A stretch of 64,000 bases of DNA from Rhabdothermincola salaria (GCF_021246445.1 NZ_JAJQXW010000001.1:1692168-1756167); one strand, 5' to 3'. Positions 23,450-32,896 are shown, counted from the stretch's first letter. Numbers and translations are program-made. Notes: generated from the letters alone by a model not told the origin.

Positions 23450-24792
23450 GACGCCTCGCCCCCGTCGTCGGCGGTGACGGTGCGGGACCCGGCCGTCGCC
23501 GCCAGCTCGCCCGACGGCACCGCCGCCCGCACGGCGTCGATCACCTCGCCGCGAGCCGGGAGGGCCAGCTCGATGCTGCGGGCCCGTTCGAGCTGGGCCT
23601 GCCATCGCAGCAGCATCACGGTCAGGGTGATGGCGCGCTCGACGAGCCAGACGGCGGCCAGGGCGCCGATGGCGGCGAGGAGGACGACGAGGAGCCCGGC
23701 CCCCACGTCGTCGGCGGCGACGATCGCCGCGGTCACCCAGGCCGCCGGGAAAGCCACCAGGCCCACGAGCACCCGCACCGTGCCCTTGGTGACCGGGGTG
23801 CGCACGAACGTGCTCACGGCGGCGACGAGGGCTGCGGGGATGGCGTTCACCACGATCGTGGCGGCCACCACCCCTCCGAGCAGGACCACGAGCACGGCGA
23901 TGCCGAACGCCGAGCGCAGCAGCCGCCGCGGGCTGGTGGGGCTGACCACGTCGGTGTCGGTGAGGTGCAACCCCGACAGCAACGTCAGGTAGCGCCCGAG
24001 GGCCCCCGCCACCCTGGTCTGGGCCTCCGACGGCGCCCGACCCAGGCTCCGGGCCAGGTCGTAGCGGGCCTCGAGGGTGGGCGGGCGCCGACCCGGAGCG
24101 CTCAGGGCGACAGCGGCCGCCTGCTCCATGGCGAGGGCCGATCCCAGGTCGGCGAAGTCGAGGCTCACCGAACGCAGGCCGTGGTCGATGCGAGCGGTGA
24201 GCTCGGCGACGGCCGCGTGGTCGGTGTCACCGGCGTCGGGCGCGACCTCGTCGATCTCGTCGACCTCGATGGGCTCGCCGAACTGCACCAGGGCCGACGA
24301 CCGCAGCGCGGACTTGTCCGGGAAGGTGAGGCCCACCGGCACGACGACCACACCGGCCACGCCGTCGGCCCGGGCACCGAGGGCGATGCGGGCGGCGCCG
24401 GTGCGGATGGGGTCGAGTCGGGGGCGGTCGTGGGTCGTCCCCTCCGGGAAGATGGCCACCGTGTCGTTGGCGGCGAGGGCGCGGTGGCACTCGACGAACG
24501 CGTGGTCGTTGCCCTTCGTGGGGCCGTCCTGGCGGCGTTGGACGAACACCACCCCGACCCGCCGGAGCCAGAAGCCGGTGAGGGGCACCGAGAGCAGGGC
24601 GGCCTTGGCCACGAACCGGGGCAGCCGTCCGAGCACCGCCCCGATCACCAGGGGGTCGACGAACCCGTTGAAGTGGTTGGCCACCAACACCACGGGCCTC
24701 CCGCGTGGCAGGCGATCGCGGTCGGCGACCTCGACCCGGCGGAACAGCAGTCTGGCCGCGAAGCGACACACCAGGGCGATCAGCCGGCGCAC
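23446..24792 (-). CDS. 1-acylglycerol-3-phosphate O-acyltransferase-like protein (PlsC/LPLAT) with C-terminal membrane domain
   Basis: The N-terminal 220 residues are a PlsC domain: NHFNGFVD (H40...D46) is the catalytic NHx4D motif, VVFVQRR follows and FPEGTTH (115-121) is the acceptor-phosphate motif. This transfers acyl chains to lysophosphatidate or a related acceptor. The C-terminal half adds a helical domain and three or four membrane helices (about 290-400), so at 448 residues it is nearly twice a minimal PlsC. GTG start with GGAGGG upstream. It follows the tldE genes by 46 bp and is coupled to the CREST-like gene. Confidence 0.87.
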   Translation of the reverse strand: MRRLIALVCRFAARLLFRRVEVADRDRLPRGRPVVLVANHFNGFVDPLVIGAVLGRLPRFVAKAALLSVPLTGFWLRRVGVVFVQRRQDGPTKGNDHAFVECHRALAANDTVAIFPEGTTHDRPRLDPIRTGAARIALGARADGVAGVVVVPVGLTFPDKSALRSSALVQFGEPIEVDEIDEVAPDAGDTDHAAVAELTARIDHGLRSVSLDFADLGSALAMEQAAAVALSAPGRRPPTLEARYDLARSLGRAPSEAQTRVAGALGRYLTLLSGLHLTDTDVVSPTSPRRLLRSAFGIAVLVVLLGGVVAATIVVNAIPAALVAAVSTFVRTPVTKGTVRVLVGLVAFPAAWVTAAIVAADDVGAGLLVVLLAAIGALAAVWLVERAITLTVMLLRWQAQLERARSIELALPARGEVIDAVRAAVPSGELAATAGSRTVTADDGGEAS

Positions 24793-24838
24793 GAACCCTC
24801 CACGCCGAGAGTCTGGCCCACCGAGGCCGCGCCGGGCG

Positions 24839-26221
24839 TCAGGTGCCGCTGAGGCTGATGTCGCCGAAGACGAGGGTGGGGCAGCCCGTGCCTCCCGGCA
24901 GCCACTCGACCTCTCCGCCGATGGCGTCGATGCCGAGGAGCATCTTCTGGAGGGTGGAGGCGATGGTGACCTCGCGCACCGGTTCGGCCCGCTGGCCGTC
25001 GCGGATCATGACGCCCTCGACGCCGACGGAGAGATCGCCGCTGATGGCGTTGACGCCGGAGTGCCAGCCGGTGATCGACTGGACCTCGACCCCCAGGTCG
25101 ACCGCCCCGACCAGCTCGTCGTGGGTGCCCGCGCCGGGGGTGACCGCCAGAGCCTGGCAACCGACCGACGGGGTGGACGTGACGCCCCGCACGGCCGACC
25201 CGGTGCTCGGGTGGCCGGCGCGGCGGCCGGTCGCGGAGTCGTAGAGGAAGCCCTGCAGCACCCCGTCGGCGACGAGGACGTTGCGCCGGCACGCCAACCC
25301 TTCGCCGTCGAAGGTCTCGGCGGCGAACGAACGGTGATCGGTGGGATCGTCGACGAGGGTGAGGCCGGGCACGGCGATGGTGTCGCCGAGGCGGTCGGCG
25401 AAGGGGGAACGACCCTTCAGGACCCGGTCGCCGGTGAGGGTGCCGCCGAGCAGGCCTACCACGGCGGCCGCCATGCGGGGCTCGAGGACGACCGAGAGGC
25501 GTCGGGAGCTCACCGGCCGGGCACCGAAGAGGCGCACCGCCCGGGTGACCGCGTCGGTCGCGGCCTCGTCGAGGTCGAGGTCGTCGGGTCCGAAGCCGAC
25601 CGTGGAGCCCGAACCGGTGTAGGTCTCGTCGCCTTCGGCGGCGAGGGCGAGCACGCCCATCGAGCACCACGCCGAGCGGGAGGCCCCGGCGATGCCGGTG
25701 CTGGAGGCGACGGCGGCCCGGCTCGACGAGTCGGAGAACGTGGCGACCCGCACCCCGGTGATGCGAGGGTCTCCACCGCGGACCATGGCCTCGAGCTCGA
25801 GGGCCAGCGCCACCTTGCGCTCGGGGGCCAGGGCGGCCACCGCCGGGTCGAAGGCGTCGAAGGGCACGGGCGCCACGCCGTCGGGGTCGGCCAGGCCGAC
25901 CCACTCGTCGGGCTGGGCGAAGGCCGCGTTGTCGCGAGCCTCGGCCAGGGTCTCGGCGACCACGTCCGGGTCGAGGCTCCCCGCCCAGGCGAACCCCTGG
26001 CGGTGGTCGCGCACGACCCGGATGCCCATGCCGGCGGTGGTGGCCGACGAGAACGACTCGACCTCACCGCCGTGGGCCTTGACCGTGGTGTACGAGCTGC
26101 GACCGACGAAGGCCTCGACCTGCTCACCACCGACGGCCTGGCGGGCGACGCCGGCGGCCAGGTCCAGGAGGTCGGCGCACTCGTCGTCGGGGGCGACGGT
26201 GCCCGCATCGGTCGCCGTCAT
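24839..26221 (-). CDS. TldE/PmbA-family protein, paralogue 2
   Basis: The non-metal partner type of the TldD/TldE metalloprotease. The 460 residues show the PmbA pattern: VEAFVGRSSYTTVKAHGGEVESF, GMGIRVVRDHRQGFAWAGSLD, LDEARDNAAF-like (LAEARDNAAFAQ), VLKGRSPFADRLGD and ISGDLSVGVEGVMIRDG. It has no HExxxH, as expected for TldE. About half of its sequence aligns by eye with the preceding gene, from which it is separated by an ATGA overlap, so the pair looks like a tandem duplication that has diverged. Confidence 0.9.
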   Translation of the reverse strand: MTATDAGTVAPDDECADLLDLAAGVARQAVGGEQVEAFVGRSSYTTVKAHGGEVESFSSATTAGMGIRVVRDHRQGFAWAGSLDPDVVAETLAEARDNAAFAQPDEWVGLADPDGVAPVPFDAFDPAVAALAPERKVALALELEAMVRGGDPRITGVRVATFSDSSSRAAVASSTGIAGASRSAWCSMGVLALAAEGDETYTGSGSTVGFGPDDLDLDEAATDAVTRAVRLFGARPVSSRRLSVVLEPRMAAAVVGLLGGTLTGDRVLKGRSPFADRLGDTIAVPGLTLVDDPTDHRSFAAETFDGEGLACRRNVLVADGVLQGFLYDSATGRRAGHPSTGSAVRGVTSTPSVGCQALAVTPGAGTHDELVGAVDLGVEVQSITGWHSGVNAISGDLSVGVEGVMIRDGQRAEPVREVTIASTLQKMLLGIDAIGGEVEWLPGGTGCPTLVFGDISLSGT

Positions 26222-27558
26222 GCGCCCGACACGGTGACGTCGTGGATGACGAGGCTGACCCCCGAGGCGTTCATGGGGAGCCACTGGAGGTCGCCGCCCA
26301 CGGCGGCGACGTCGAGGAGCATGCGCTGGAGGGTGGAGGCGATGGTGAACTCCCGCACCGGCTCGGCCAACTCGCCACCCCGGATGCGCAGGCCCTCGGC
26401 GCCGGTGGAGAAGTCGCCGCTGACCGGGTTGACGCCCGAGTGCAGACCGGCGACGTCCTGGATCAGCACGCCGTCGCCGACCGACGCCACCAACTCGCCC
26501 TGGGAGGCGGTGCCGGGCACGAGGGACACCGCCATGCATCCGACCGACGGGGTCGAGGAGTAGCCCCGCACCGCGTTGCCGGTGCTGGCGCCACCCGACC
26601 GGCGGCCCGTGTAGGCGTTGTGCACGAACATCGACAGCGTGCCGTCGGCCACGAGCACGTTGCGACGGGCGGCCAGGCCCTCGCCGTCGGTGTCGGTGGC
26701 GGTGAAGGCCCGCGGGTCGGTGGGGTCGTCGACCAGCGTGACCAGCGGGGAGGCCACCTGTTCGCCGAGGCGCTCGGCGAACAGCGAGCGGCCCTTGAGC
26801 ACGGCCTCACCGCCGAGGGTGTAGCCGATGAGGCCGAGGAACTGGGCGGTGACCCACGGGTCGAGCACGACGGTGACGCGCTCCGACGGAGGCTGGGAGG
26901 CCCCCAGCAACCGGGTGGCCCGGTCGGCGGCGTCGGTGGCGGCCCGGCTCACGTCGAGGCTCTCGAGGTCGCGGCCCACGGAGAAGCCGAACCCGGTCTG
27001 GGTGTCGGGACCCTCGGTGGCCATGGCGTAGGTGGCGACGTAGCAGCTGGAGTCGCGGCTGCTGGAGCGGATGCCCGTCGTGGTGACGATGGCGGCCTCG
27101 GAGAGCGAGTCGACGTACTCGGCCGACTCGATGCCCGAGATGCGACCGTCGGCGGCCCGCACCGCCCGCTCGAGCTCCAGGGCCAGCCCCACCTTGCGAT
27201 CGGTGGGGGTGTGAGCCAGGGACTCGCGGTAGAGGTCGAGCGTGGGTACGGTCACGCCGTCGGGTTCGGCCAGGCCGGCGAAGGGGTCGACGGTCGCGAA
27301 GCGGGCGTTGTCGCGGGCCTCGGCGAGGGTCTCGTCGAGCACGTCCGGGTCGAGGCTGCCGGCGTAGGCGAAGCCCTGGCGGCCGCCGACGACGACGCGG
27401 ACGCCCACGCCCTGGCTCTGGGCCGAGGCGAGCGACTCGACCTCGCCCTCGTAGACCCGGATCTCGGTGTCGAGGCCGCGCACGACGACGGCTTCGAGCT
27501 GCTCCCCGTCGTTGGCCCGGGCGACCACCTGGTCGGCGATGTCGAGCAGATCGCCCAT
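26218..27558 (-). CDS. TldE/PmbA-family protein, paralogue 1
   Basis: 446 residues with the same domain plan as its downstream paralogue: LEAVVVRGLDTEIRVYEGEVESL, GRQGFAYAGSLDPDVLDETL, VLKGRSLFAERLGEQ and VSGDFSTGAEGLRIRGG. It lacks a zinc site, as TldE does. In E. coli TldD and TldE form a heterodimeric protease that unfolds and trims peptides such as microcin B17 precursor and CcdA. The ATG overlaps the tldD stop by 1 nt (TGATG), so stoichiometric translation with TldD is likely. Confidence 0.92.
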   Translation of the reverse strand: MGDLLDIADQVVARANDGEQLEAVVVRGLDTEIRVYEGEVESLASAQSQGVGVRVVVGGRQGFAYAGSLDPDVLDETLAEARDNARFATVDPFAGLAEPDGVTVPTLDLYRESLAHTPTDRKVGLALELERAVRAADGRISGIESAEYVDSLSEAAIVTTTGIRSSSRDSSCYVATYAMATEGPDTQTGFGFSVGRDLESLDVSRAATDAADRATRLLGASQPPSERVTVVLDPWVTAQFLGLIGYTLGGEAVLKGRSLFAERLGEQVASPLVTLVDDPTDPRAFTATDTDGEGLAARRNVLVADGTLSMFVHNAYTGRRSGGASTGNAVRGYSSTPSVGCMAVSLVPGTASQGELVASVGDGVLIQDVAGLHSGVNPVSGDFSTGAEGLRIRGGELAEPVREFTIASTLQRMLLDVAAVGGDLQWLPMNASGVSLVIHDVTVSGA

Positions 27559-28949
27559 CAGGCCGCGGTGCCGCCGATGGTGAGGCTGGACACCCGCAGG
27601 GTGGGGACGCCGTCGCCCACGGGGACCCCCTGGCCGTCCTTGCCGCACGTGCCCGGAGGACCCATGGCGAAGTCGTTGCCGAGGGCGTCGATGCGTTGCA
27701 GGACCTCGGGCCCGTTGCCGATGAGGTTGCCCTCGCGCAGCGGCTCGGTGACCTCGCCGTCCTCGATGAGGTAGGCCTCGGTCATGCCGAACACGAAGTC
27801 GCCGGTGGCGGTGTTCACCTGCCCCCCGCCGAGGTGCTTGACCAGGACGCCCCGCTCGGTGGAGGCCACGATGGCGTCGGGGTCCTCCTCGCCGGCGAGC
27901 AGGTAGGTGTTGGTCATGCGGACCATGGGCAGGTGCTGGTAGCTCTGCCGGCGACCGTTGCCGGAGCTGGGGCGACCTTCCTTGCGAGCCCGCAGCAGGT
28001 CCCACATGTAGTCGGTGAGGTAGCCGTCCTCGATGAGGACGTTGCGCTGGGCCGGGTTGCCCTCGTCGTCGATGGCGAGGTTGCCCCACTCCTTGGCCAT
28101 GGTGCCGTCGTCGACGACCGTGACCCCGGGGCTGGCCACCCGCTCACCGACTCGCCCCTTGAACACCGATGCGCCCTTGGCCACGAGGTCGGCCTCGAGG
28201 CCGTGCCCGCACGCCTCGTGGAACAGCACCCCGCCGCCGCCGCTGGCGATGACGACGGGCATCTGGCCGCTGGGCGCGGGGCGGGCCTGGAGCTTGGTGA
28301 GGGCCCGTCCGGCGGCGCGACGGGCCATCTCCTCCACGTCGACCATGTCGAAGAGCTCGAAGCCGACGGTGTGCCCGACGCTCTCGCGCCCGGTCTGCAT
28401 GCCGGTGTCGCCGCTGGCGACGGTGCTGACCGAGAACAGGGTGCGCACGGTGTCGTCGGCGGCCAGCACCCCGTCGGAGTTGGCCACCAGGATGCGCCGC
28501 CGGCTGTCGCCGTAGCTGGCCGACACCTGGCTGATGGCCCCGGCCGTGGCCCGGGCGACCTCGTCGGCGCGCTCGAGCAGCTCGACCTTGCGGGCCTTGG
28601 GGACGTCCTCGGGGTAGGTCTCGATGGCGTAGCCACGGTCGGCGTGGCGACGGGTGAGGGCCACGGTGCGGGTGCCGCCCCCACCGCCCCGCGCCGCGGC
28701 GGCCGCCGCCTCGGCGGCGGTGCGCAGGCCGGCCTCGGTGAGGTCGGCGGTGTGGGCGAAGCCGGTGGTGTCACCGACGACGACCCGGATGCCCGCGCCC
28801 CGGTCTCGCCCGGAGGTGAGCTCCTCGACCTTGCCGTCGTCGAACAGGGCGGACGACGACCGCTTGTCCTCGGCGAAGACCTCGGCGAACTCGCCGCCCG
28901 TGCGCAGGGCGGTGCCGAGCACCCGGTCGATGACGGCTTCGTCGATCAC
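27558..28949 (-). CDS. tldD: TldD metalloprotease subunit
   Basis: Zinc metalloprotease subunit of the TldD/TldE complex. The catalytic HEACGH (H244, E245, H249) lies in GGGGVLFHEACGHGLEADL. Other family blocks are GAGIRVVVGDTTGFAHTADL and RMTNTYLLAGEEDP, with GPPGTCGKDGQGVPVGDG near the C-terminus. 463 residues, as usual. GTG 28947-28949 is preceded by GAGGAGG. It heads an operon tldD-tldE1-tldE2-plsC-CREST. I searched the flanks for a short Cys/Ser-rich precursor peptide that the protease might process and found none. Confidence 0.95.
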   Translation of the reverse strand: MIDEAVIDRVLGTALRTGGEFAEVFAEDKRSSSALFDDGKVEELTSGRDRGAGIRVVVGDTTGFAHTADLTEAGLRTAAEAAAAAARGGGGGTRTVALTRRHADRGYAIETYPEDVPKARKVELLERADEVARATAGAISQVSASYGDSRRRILVANSDGVLAADDTVRTLFSVSTVASGDTGMQTGRESVGHTVGFELFDMVDVEEMARRAAGRALTKLQARPAPSGQMPVVIASGGGGVLFHEACGHGLEADLVAKGASVFKGRVGERVASPGVTVVDDGTMAKEWGNLAIDDEGNPAQRNVLIEDGYLTDYMWDLLRARKEGRPSSGNGRRQSYQHLPMVRMTNTYLLAGEEDPDAIVASTERGVLVKHLGGGQVNTATGDFVFGMTEAYLIEDGEVTEPLREGNLIGNGPEVLQRIDALGNDFAMGPPGTCGKDGQGVPVGDGVPTLRVSSLTIGGTAA

Positions 28950-29093
28950 GACGGCGGTCCTCCTCGTCGAGCGGCCCCGGGCCGGACGGTCCGGGGTGTT
29001 GAGTGACACTGTTTCCACCGAAGTGCCTCTGGTAGCAGCGACGCCGGTCACAGAGGCCGACGAGGCCGGTTGGCCCGAGGAGGGTGGGCGGCG

Positions 29094-29099
29094 TAGCGT
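29094..29099 (+). promoter_or_regulatory. -10 box of the leaderless thioesterase gene
   Basis: TAGCGT ends 7 nt before the ATG at 29107. Confidence 0.5.
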
Positions 29100-29106
29100 A
29101 CCGCCA

Positions 29107-29484
29107 ATGCCTGTCGAAGCCGGTCAGTGCGCAGCCGTGACACTCCTCGTCGGCGACGGTGACACCGCCATCGCCCTGCGCTCCGGCGAGGTCCCCGTCC
29201 TGGCCACCCCCCGCCTCATCGGCCTGTGCGAAGAGGCCGCCGTGAACGCCGTGGCCGGGCACCTCAAGGCGGGTGAGACCACCGTGAGCATGAAGGTGCA
29301 GATCGACCACCTGCAGCCCTCGGCCGTCGGCCACGAGGTCACCGCCGAGGCCACCGTCGACAAGGTCGCCGGGCGACGGGTGTCGTTCACCGTCTCGGTC
29401 AACGACGAGCGGGGCCTGGTGGCCGCCGGGCGCGTCACCCGCGTGGTGGTCGACGCCGAGCAGTTCCTCACCAAGTGCTCCTGA
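29107..29484 (+). CDS. Hotdog-fold acyl-CoA thioesterase-like protein (FlK type)
   Basis: 125 residues forming a single hotdog domain: VPVLATPRLIGLCEEAAVNAVAGHL (quoted region 42-66), then TTVSMKVQIDHLQPSAVGHEV and RRVSFTVSVNDERGLVAAGRVTR. The Thr/Glu/His catalytic triad of fluoroacetyl-CoA thioesterase relatives maps to T in ATPRLIGL, E in CEEA and H in VAGHL or DHLQP. It probably hydrolyses a short acyl-CoA in the cytosol. The leaderless ATG is monocistronic, divergent from tldD. Confidence 0.8.
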   Translation: MPVEAGQCAAVTLLVGDGDTAIALRSGEVPVLATPRLIGLCEEAAVNAVAGHLKAGETTVSMKVQIDHLQPSAVGHEVTAEATVDKVAGRRVSFTVSVNDERGLVAAGRVTRVVVDAEQFLTKCS

Positions 29485-29575
29485 GCGTCGTGCGAACCGA
29501 GCTGCCGGCCCGATAGGGCGCCGACAGCGACCGGGGCACCTCGCCCGTCGGGGGCCGCGGACCGGACCAACGGTG

Positions 29576-30622
29576 TCAGGAGCCGGCCGGCTCCGCGTCG
29601 GCCTCGTGCAGCGCGCCGAACACGTCACCCAGCTCGGCGAACCCCTCCTCGCCCGCCATCCCGGCGAAGAGGTCGGCCATGGTCACGACCTCGTCGGCCG
29701 GTGGCACCTCGATGGCGACCGGGCGACCCAGGTCCGAGAACGACATGGTGACGGCCAAACGCAGCTCCCGTGCCGCGCCAGCGTCGGGGGACGTGGCGAA
29801 CGAGGCTCCGTCGAGCCCCTCGAGCACCACCTCGGCCCGACGCACGAGCCCGTCGGCGTCGATCCACACCACGTAGGCGGAGGTCAGCCCGTCCAGGTGG
29901 ACGGCGGCATCTTCGCCGGTGACGTCCTCGCCGACCAGCTCGGCCGCCTCCCGCAGGTCCAGGTCGCCTTCGTAGCGGGTGGTCTCCACGCCGTCGACGA
30001 CCTCGGTACCGCTGTCCACCACTGGTTCGGTGACCGCCTCGAGGGCCTCGAGGACCTCTTGGTCGACCCCGACCATCGCCCCACCGCCCCCCGGGCCCAC
30101 GGCGCCGAAGAGGTCCGAGAACGCGCCGTCGACCCGCACCCACACGGTGCCACCCCCGTCACGGCCGAGCAGGGCGGCGGGCACCTGGTTGTAGACCACG
30201 TCGCCGTCGACGACCGTGGTCAGGGGTTCGTCCAGGAAGCCGTCGATCCCGGGGAGCTCCCCTCCGTCGGTCGCCTCGCCCCAGAGGTCCTCACCGATGA
30301 CCGCGGCCATGGCCGACGGGTCGAGGGTGGTGGTCACCGACGAGCGGTCGGCGCCGGTGTCGAAAGCGGTGTCGACCACCATGACCTCCGTGGGCCCACC
30401 ACCCTCGCCGACAGCCTCCACCGCCACGGTCGCCCGGAGCCGCCCGGTGGCGAGCTCACTCGTGCGCTCGGCGGCGTCGCGGACGACGGACGCCCCGGCC
30501 GCGCCCTCGGAGGCCTCGCCCTCGCCGACGCGGGGCCCGCAGGCGGCGACCACCACGAAGAGAACGGCGAGCAGGCCTGCCATCGCCACCAACCGGCGGG
30601 GAGCCCGCCTCGTCGTCGTCAC
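29576..30622 (-). CDS. Secreted lipoprotein, LppX/LprG-like fold possible
   Basis: 348 residues with a lipoprotein signal (RRAPRRLVAMAGLLAVLF, then VVAAC with C28). The mature part is acidic and beta-rich, with repeats of threonine/valine strands (TGRLRATVAVEAVGEGGG; TEVVDGVETTRYEGDLDL). This is the pattern of actinobacterial LppX/LprG/LprA carriers that bind lipids in the cell envelope, but no residue-level signature proves it. GTG 30620-30622 has GGAGGG 7 nt upstream. It converges with the thioesterase gene and is divergent from the flippase-like gene. Confidence 0.78.
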   Translation of the reverse strand: MTTTRRAPRRLVAMAGLLAVLFVVVAACGPRVGEGEASEGAAGASVVRDAAERTSELATGRLRATVAVEAVGEGGGPTEVMVVDTAFDTGADRSSVTTTLDPSAMAAVIGEDLWGEATDGGELPGIDGFLDEPLTTVVDGDVVYNQVPAALLGRDGGGTVWVRVDGAFSDLFGAVGPGGGGAMVGVDQEVLEALEAVTEPVVDSGTEVVDGVETTRYEGDLDLREAAELVGEDVTGEDAAVHLDGLTSAYVVWIDADGLVRRAEVVLEGLDGASFATSPDAGAARELRLAVTMSFSDLGRPVAIEVPPADEVVTMADLFAGMAGEEGFAELGDVFGALHEADAEPAGS

Positions 30623-30781
30623 AGTGGTTCCCTCCGCTCGGTCCAGGTCCACCCCGGGGGGCGGCACCGGCACCAACGGTAACGGCTGTCGTCGTCGACG
30701 ACGTCGCGCCGACCAGACGGTCGCGGGGCATCCCGGCGTCACCGTCTCGTCGTCCGGGCGACGCTCGGGGCACGGGCTTCG

Positions 30782-30787
30782 TACACT
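30782..30787 (+). promoter_or_regulatory. -10 box of the leaderless flippase-like operon
   Basis: TACACT ends 7 nt before the ATG at 30795, heading the operon flippase-PAP2-dxs. Confidence 0.5.
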
Positions 30788-30794
30788 TCACGAC

Positions 30795-31970
30795 ATGCAT
30801 CGGGCCTCGCGGCACTCCGCCCCTGACGCGGGCTCCGCGACCCCGGCCGGACCCTCGACCGACTCTGTCGCCCGGCCGTGGAGCCCGGAGGCCGAGCTCG
30901 GCGACCTCGTCGAGAGCACTCTGCCCGAGCTCCTGGCCGCCGAGGCGGAGGCGTCGCTGCCCACCGAACCCGGCGACCGCACCCCTTCGGGCCACCGACG
31001 CGGCATGGTGCTCGGGGCCCGCATCGCGGTGAGCGTCGGGATGCTGGGGGTCCTCTACTGGCAGATGCCCGACTTCGACTGGTCGGCGCTGCTGCCCCGC
31101 TGGTCCTCTCGCACCGCGGGCCTGCTCAGCGCGGCCCTGGCCCTCACCCTCCTCGCCCTCGTGCTGTCGGCCGTGCGCTGGTACCAGGTGCTGCGCGCCC
31201 TGGGCCTGCGGTCCCGGCTCCGCCGCCTGGTGCCGCTCAGCTTCGCCGGCCAGTTCGTCTCCAACGTCCTGCCCACCACCGTGGGGGGTGACGTGTTGCG
31301 GGTCAGCCGGCTGTCCAAGGAGAACGGCGACCCGGCCGGCACGTTCGCGTCCGTGGTCCTCGAGCGCCTCACCGGCTGGCTCGTGCTCCCCCTGATCACC
31401 CTGTTCGGGCTGGCCGTGAACCCCGGGCTGCGCGACCTCGGTCGCGCCACGGTGCTCGCCGTCGTCACCGCCGGCGCCACCCTCGTCGCCCTGGCGGTCG
31501 TCCTGCTCCTGGCCGACAGCCCGCGCGTCGGCGGCCGCTTCGGCACCTCCGGCGGCTGGACCCGTTTCGTCGCCGCCGTGCACACGGGCGTCACCCGCAT
31601 GCGCCGCCGGCCTCTCTCAGCGGCGGCCGTGCTCGCCGTCGGCATCGTCTACCAGGTGGTGCTGTGCCTGGCGGCGCTGATGGCGGCGGCCGCCCTCGGC
31701 ATCGGCGACATGGGGCTGACCCCGCTGCTGGCGTTCTTCCCGGCGGTGCTCATCGCCCAGGTGCTGCCCATCGGCATCGCCGGGCTCGGTATCCGCGAAG
31801 CTGCGTTCGTGGTGTTCCTCACGCCCCTCGGGGTGCCCGCCGAGCAGGCCGTGGCCCTCGGCCTGATGCTCTACCTGTTGAACCTCGCCGTCGGTCTCGC
31901 CGGCGTCCCGACGTTCGCCGTCGGTGGACGCACGACCGCCACCGCCCCCATGACCGCCACGCCCCCGTGA
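30795..31970 (+). CDS. Lysylphosphatidylglycerol synthase transmembrane region/UPF0104-family flippase-like protein
   Basis: 391 residues: an acidic N-terminal tail of about 75 residues, then about eight membrane helices with the family marks SAVRWYQVLRALG, FAGQFVSNVLPTTVGGDVLRV and LPIGIAGLGIREAAFVVFL. These are the MprF/AglD2/YbhN flippase-type helices. There is no lysyl-transferase domain, so it may move a lipid or polyprenyl-linked molecule across the membrane. It is coupled to the PAP2 gene by a GTGA overlap. The context with PAP2 and dxs suggests polyprenyl or glycolipid metabolism. Confidence 0.85.
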   Translation: MHRASRHSAPDAGSATPAGPSTDSVARPWSPEAELGDLVESTLPELLAAEAEASLPTEPGDRTPSGHRRGMVLGARIAVSVGMLGVLYWQMPDFDWSALLPRWSSRTAGLLSAALALTLLALVLSAVRWYQVLRALGLRSRLRRLVPLSFAGQFVSNVLPTTVGGDVLRVSRLSKENGDPAGTFASVVLERLTGWLVLPLITLFGLAVNPGLRDLGRATVLAVVTAGATLVALAVVLLLADSPRVGGRFGTSGGWTRFVAAVHTGVTRMRRRPLSAAAVLAVGIVYQVVLCLAALMAAAALGIGDMGLTPLLAFFPAVLIAQVLPIGIAGLGIREAAFVVFLTPLGVPAEQAVALGLMLYLLNLAVGLAGVPTFAVGGRTTATAPMTATPP

Positions 31971-32896
31971 GCCCTGCCATGCGACGACGCGCGTCCGGGT
32001 CCGACGGCCCGCTCGCCGGCACTGCCGAACCGCGCGTCCGGATCTTTCGCGAGGTCCTCTACATCCTGGCCTTCTACCTGCTCTACTCGTTCGTGCGGAA
32101 CCGCTTCGGTTCGGCCACGGTGAGCCCCGAGACGGCCTACGCCAACGCCCTCACCATCATCGACCTCGAGAAGGCGATGGGCATCTTCAACGAGGCCACC
32201 GTCCAGGGGTGGTTCCTCGACGCATCGGTCTTCCTGCGCGGGGTGAACATCTACTACGGCACCTTGCACTTCGTGGTGCCCGTCGGCGTGCTCGTCTTCC
32301 TCGCCCTGCGCCACCCCGCCGCCTACCCCTTCTGGCGCACCACCCTGCTCGCCGGCACCGGCATCGCGCTCGTCGGCTATGCGCTGTTCCCGCTCATGCC
32401 CCCTCGCCTGCTGTGCGACTGCGCCTACGGCGCCGGTCCGCAGGTGCTCCAGGAGGGTCTGCCCACCTTCGTCGACACCCTGGCGGTGCACGGCGGCCTG
32501 TGGTCGTTCGACTCGGGCACCATGCAGGTGGTCTCCAACCAGTACGCGGCCATGCCCAGCCTCCACATGGGATGGGCCCTGTGGTGCGCGATGGCCCTGT
32601 GGCCGTTCCTGCGGGTCTGGTGGGCCCGAGCCCTGGCCGTGGCCTATCCCCTCTTCACCCTGTTCACCATCGTCGTCACCGGCAACCACTTCTGGCTCGA
32701 CGCCGTCGGCGGGGTGGTCGTGATCGCCGCTGGCTACTGGGTCGCCCGGGCCGTCCAGGCCATGATGCAGAATCGGAGAAGAGGTGCCGGTACCGTGGCT
32801 GGTGACGCAGCCGCCCCGCCGGCCACGATCCCGCCGGCGAGCCCCGACGCCTCCGCCGCCGGCCGCTCCACCGCTCAGGAAGCTCCCGCTCCATGA
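31967..32896 (+). CDS. PAP2-family membrane phosphatase/phosphotransferase
   Basis: 309 residues, about six membrane helices. Catalytic elements of the PAP2_3 (inositolphosphotransferase-like) group are MPPRLL, AMPSLHMGWALW (catalytic His) and VTGNHFWLDAVGG (second His and Asp). The C-terminal 45 residues are a Pro/Ala-rich tail. It probably dephosphorylates a lipid phosphate or transfers a phospho-alcohol head group. The ATGA overlap links it to dxs. Confidence 0.88.
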   Translation: MSPAMRRRASGSDGPLAGTAEPRVRIFREVLYILAFYLLYSFVRNRFGSATVSPETAYANALTIIDLEKAMGIFNEATVQGWFLDASVFLRGVNIYYGTLHFVVPVGVLVFLALRHPAAYPFWRTTLLAGTGIALVGYALFPLMPPRLLCDCAYGAGPQVLQEGLPTFVDTLAVHGGLWSFDSGTMQVVSNQYAAMPSLHMGWALWCAMALWPFLRVWWARALAVAYPLFTLFTIVVTGNHFWLDAVGGVVVIAAGYWVARAVQAMMQNRRRGAGTVAGDAAAPPATIPPASPDASAAGRSTAQEAPAP

